Shown in pieces: positions 38,165 to 39,703 of a stretch of 39,703 nucleotides of DNA. Made by a program: the position numbers and the translations under genes. The stretch is taken from the NCBI GenBank assembly GCA_903852585.1, contig CAINRG010000024.1:1-39703 (forward strand), in the 5' to 3' direction. This stretch comes from an uncultured Actinomycetes bacterium. GTDB lineage: Bacteria; Actinomycetota; Actinomycetes; Nanopelagicales; Nanopelagicaceae. Each line of letters begins with the position of its first letter. The stretch's first letter is position 1. The notes beneath the pieces are model-generated. The model did not search any database and was not told the DNA's origin. It saw only the letters and a program-made list of their open reading frames with translations.

Positions 38165-38678
38165 CGCTACCCCCCAAATTTAATAGCCCTTCAGGTGGAT
38201 CTATTGTGATAATTTTATTTGCAATATCAACGCCGGGAACAATCTCAAGGACAAATGGGATGAGAACTTCACCGTGTTGACCTTGGACTGCAAGCAAATC
38301 CTGGCCTGGCAGATTTATGACATCGGTCAGGGTTCCGACACGTTCGCCATTGACAGTGATTACTTGTGCTCCGAGCAATTGTTGGACGTGAAATTCATCG
38401 TCATTATCGAATTCTTCTTCGACATCTACATCTGACATTAAAAGGACGTCGCGAAGTTTTTCAATTGCTGTGCGATCTTTGATTTCTTTAAATTTGAGAA
38501 GCAGCACGCCATTATGACCGCGTGCTGATTCAACAGTTAATGGACCAAAGTGGGTTGGGTCAGTTGTTAAGACTGCTCCTTCATAGAAGCGTTCATCAGG
38601 AAGATCCGTACGAACTTCAACTGTTGCCTCGCCAAGAACTCCGTGTGCGCGGCCAATTCGACCAACGACGAGGAGCAC
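38151..38678 (-). CDS. rimM: Ribosome maturation factor RimM
   Basis: A 175-residue 16S processing factor that binds ribosomal protein S19 during 30S assembly. The N-terminal VVGRIGRAHGVLGEATVEVRTD block and the PRC-barrel segment VNGERVGTLTDVINLPGQDLLAVQ near residue 105 are diagnostic. GTG start two bases after the khpA stop; 14-base overlap into trmD. Confidence 0.94.
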   Translation of the reverse strand: MLLVVGRIGRAHGVLGEATVEVRTDLPDERFYEGAVLTTDPTHFGPLTVESARGHNGVLLLKFKEIKDRTAIEKLRDVLLMSDVDVEEEFDNDDEFHVQQLLGAQVITVNGERVGTLTDVINLPGQDLLAVQGQHGEVLIPFVLEIVPGVDIANKIITIDPPEGLLNLGGSDGSI

Positions 38679-38680
38679 GC

Positions 38681-38920
38681 TTAACGGGCCTCGTCAGCCT
38701 CGATGAGATCAACACGTACAGAACGACCAGCAATAGCGCTGATAACTGTACGAAGTGCGCGCGCAGTGCGACCGTTACGTCCGATCACCTTGCCAATATC
38801 TTCAGGATTTACACGCACTTCTAAAGTTGTTCCACGACGGTGAGTCTTTTCAGTGATCAGAACATCTTCAGGGTTATCTACGATTCCCTTTACGAGATGC
38901 TCAAGAGCCTCATCAATCAT
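38681..38920 (-). CDS. khpA: KH-domain RNA-binding protein KhpA
   Basis: A 79-residue single KH domain with the RNA-contacting GxxG loop in VIGRNGRTARALR near residue 44. KhpA proteins bind RNA and affect cell division and wall synthesis in other Gram-positives. It lies between rpsP and rimM with gaps of two bases on each side, the standard actinobacterial arrangement. Confidence 0.93.
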   Translation of the reverse strand: MIDEALEHLVKGIVDNPEDVLITEKTHRRGTTLEVRVNPEDIGKVIGRNGRTARALRTVISAIAGRSVRVDLIEADEAR

Positions 38921-38922
38921 TC

Positions 38923-39450
38923 TTATTCAGCAGCCTCTTCAGAAGTTTCAGCTGGAGCCTCTGCTGGTGCTTCAGCAGCTGGTGCTTCTTCAGCAACCTC
39001 GGCTACAGGAGCAACAGGAGCAGCCTCTTCAACGATTGGCGCTGACTTTGCAGCAAGCTTTTCGGCGGCCTTCTTCTTCATGGTTGTTGCACCATCAGCA
39101 GGTTCGGCCATCGCTTCTTTCACAGCAGCTTCGTATGCAATGCGCTTGTGTGGCTTCTCAGCAGCAACCTTCAACGTTCCTTCTGTTCCGGGTAGGCCCT
39201 TTGCCTTCTGCCAATCTCCGGTAATCTTCAAAATTGCCTCTACAGCTTCGGTTGGCTGTGCACCAACACTGAGCCAGTACTGAACACGATCAGATTTCAC
39301 AGAGATAAATGATGGCTCTGCAACTGGTGAATAGCGACCAATCTCTTCAATCTGCTTTGAGTTACGAGCAGAGCGAGCATCAGCAACAACAATTCGGTAA
39401 TGAGGTGTGCGAATCTTTCCAAGACGCATCAACTTAATCTTTACAGCCAC
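38923..39450 (-). CDS. rpsP: 30S ribosomal protein S16
   Basis: A 175-residue S16. The first 80 residues are the conserved core ([21 protein letters not shown], then [12 protein letters not shown]). A tail of about 90 residues follows, basic at first and then almost only Ala, Glu, Pro and Val ([16 protein letters not shown] and similar). A long tail is also known in actinobacterial S16. GTG start with AGGAG six bases upstream. First gene of the trmD operon. Confidence 0.95.
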   Translation of the reverse strand: MAVKIKLMRLGKIRTPHYRIVVADARSARNSKQIEEIGRYSPVAEPSFISVKSDRVQYWLSVGAQPTEAVEAILKITGDWQKAKGLPGTEGTLKVAAEKPHKRIAYEAAVKEAMAEPADGATTMKKKAAEKLAAKSAPIVEEAAPVAPVAEVAEEAPAAEAPAEAPAETSEEAAE

Positions 39451-39535
39451 GTTACTCCTATTAAAAAATTCGGATTCTCATGTTTCGACAGTGGGAGCGT
39501 CGATTCACTCGGTATCCATATTGGTTGAATATCGG

Positions 39536-39541
39536 ATCATA
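39536..39541 (-). promoter_or_regulatory. Candidate -10 of the rpsP operon
   Basis: TATGAT on the minus strand, 86 bases before the rpsP GTG, giving a leader of about 80 bases. No convincing -35 is seen. Confidence 0.35.
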
Positions 39542-39582
39542 TGCTCGGGGGTAGAGGGCCCCGGTGCAGATGGGTAATTCTG

Positions 39583-39595
39583 CCAGCAAGGCTGG
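39583..39595 (-). terminator. Hairpin after ffh, possible terminator
   Basis: CCAGC-AAG-GCTGG, a perfect 5-bp stem 18 bases after the ffh stop on the minus strand. There is no T run, so it may be weak or may not terminate. Confidence 0.3.
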
Positions 39596-39613
39596 TAAAC
39601 CCCAAAACGAGGT

Positions 39614-39703
39614 TTATGCCTCTTCGGCCGCCCGCTTTGCAGGGTTTCCTGAGCGTGATTTCTTCTTCGGCGGAGTCTGGGATGGCTTCTTCATGCCTGG
39701 CAT
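39614..39703 (-). CDS. ffh: Signal recognition particle protein Ffh, C-terminal end
   Basis: The last 29 residues and stop of a gene running off the window. The reading MPGMKKPSQT...RSGNPAKRAAEEA is the Met/Lys-rich tail with the GNPAKRA box typical of actinobacterial Ffh. Location upstream of rpsP is the standard order. Only the tail is visible. Confidence 0.85.
   Translation of the reverse strand: MPGMKKPSQTPPKKKSRSGNPAKRAAEEA

Noticed and set aside
1-39703. Mobile elements, tRNA or rRNA genes
   Set aside because: No transposase or integrase frames, no terminal repeats and no cloverleaf-like stretch were seen by eye on either strand; a tRNAscan and IS search would be needed to exclude them formally.

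Overview
The window is about 39.7 kb of dense bacterial chromosome, with coding sequence on both strands and intergenic gaps that are mostly under 100 bases. It reads as a streamlined, AT-leaning actinobacterium, most likely a freshwater acI/Nanopelagicales-type organism. The actinobacterial call rests on several things: DUF3000 next to an HRDC-domain RNase D; dut, DUF3093 and DUF4193 in a row; DUF3159; a PimB'-type mannosyltransferase beside a coiled-coil NlpC/P60 hydrolase; a SAM-IV-type riboswitch; and a Nur-type operator. The lineage within Actinobacteria is inferred from compactness and base composition, which I judged by eye. I see no insertion sequence, prophage, CRISPR array, tRNA or rRNA.

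Layout. 1-6.2 kb: the 5' part of mmsA, a class III aminotransferase, a MarC-family protein, a DMT exporter, an ABC-F ATPase and a second class III aminotransferase. 6.2-9.8 kb: an amidotransferase, then a SAM riboswitch controlling a three-gene amino-acid ABC importer. 9.8-14 kb: a NiCoT transporter under a Nur-type box, an SDR/enoyl-CoA hydratase pair, a LysE exporter and an orphan Cas4/RecB-like nuclease. 14-22 kb: a lipid and cell-envelope block (PlsC, esterase, ROK kinase, SRPBCC, acyl-CoA ligase, LuxR-type regulator, PimB'-like mannosyltransferase, NlpC/P60, and an unlisted 55-residue CxxC protein) whose order resembles the mycobacterial Rv2182c-Rv2190c region. 22-26.3 kb: a RibD-C reductase, a DMT transporter, DUF3000, RNase D and an FTR1 iron permease. 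26.3-32.4 kb: fadA-fadB beta-oxidation genes facing aconitase. 32.4-37.4 kb: a TRAM RNA methyltransferase, the CeoB/CeoC potassium-uptake regulators, DUF3159, dUTPase, a thioesterase, DUF3093 and DUF4193. 37.4 kb to the end: trmD, rimM, khpA and rpsP, with the tail of ffh, reading leftward.

How the genes work together. Carbon flows from beta-alanine/valine-type semialdehydes (aminotransferase, MmsA) and fatty acids (FadD, FadA, FadB, enoyl-CoA hydratase) into acetyl-CoA, propionyl-CoA and the TCA cycle (aconitase). The envelope block makes and remodels phospholipid, mannolipid and peptidoglycan. The riboswitch and the Nur-type box give likely specificities (methionine or related sulfur compound; nickel) to transporters whose protein sequences alone are less specific.

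Two window-wide patterns stand out. First, about 19 gene starts have a TAnnnT -10 box ending exactly 6 (sometimes 7) bases before the start codon, on both strands, implying leaderless transcripts. Second, three genes end in tandem 10-bp repeats in which every unit begins with a stop codon, the first being the gene's own stop. Because 10 = 3n+1, successive units place stops in successive reading frames. Between fadB and aconitase the units are built on palindromic TTAA, so one array supplies stops for both convergent genes.
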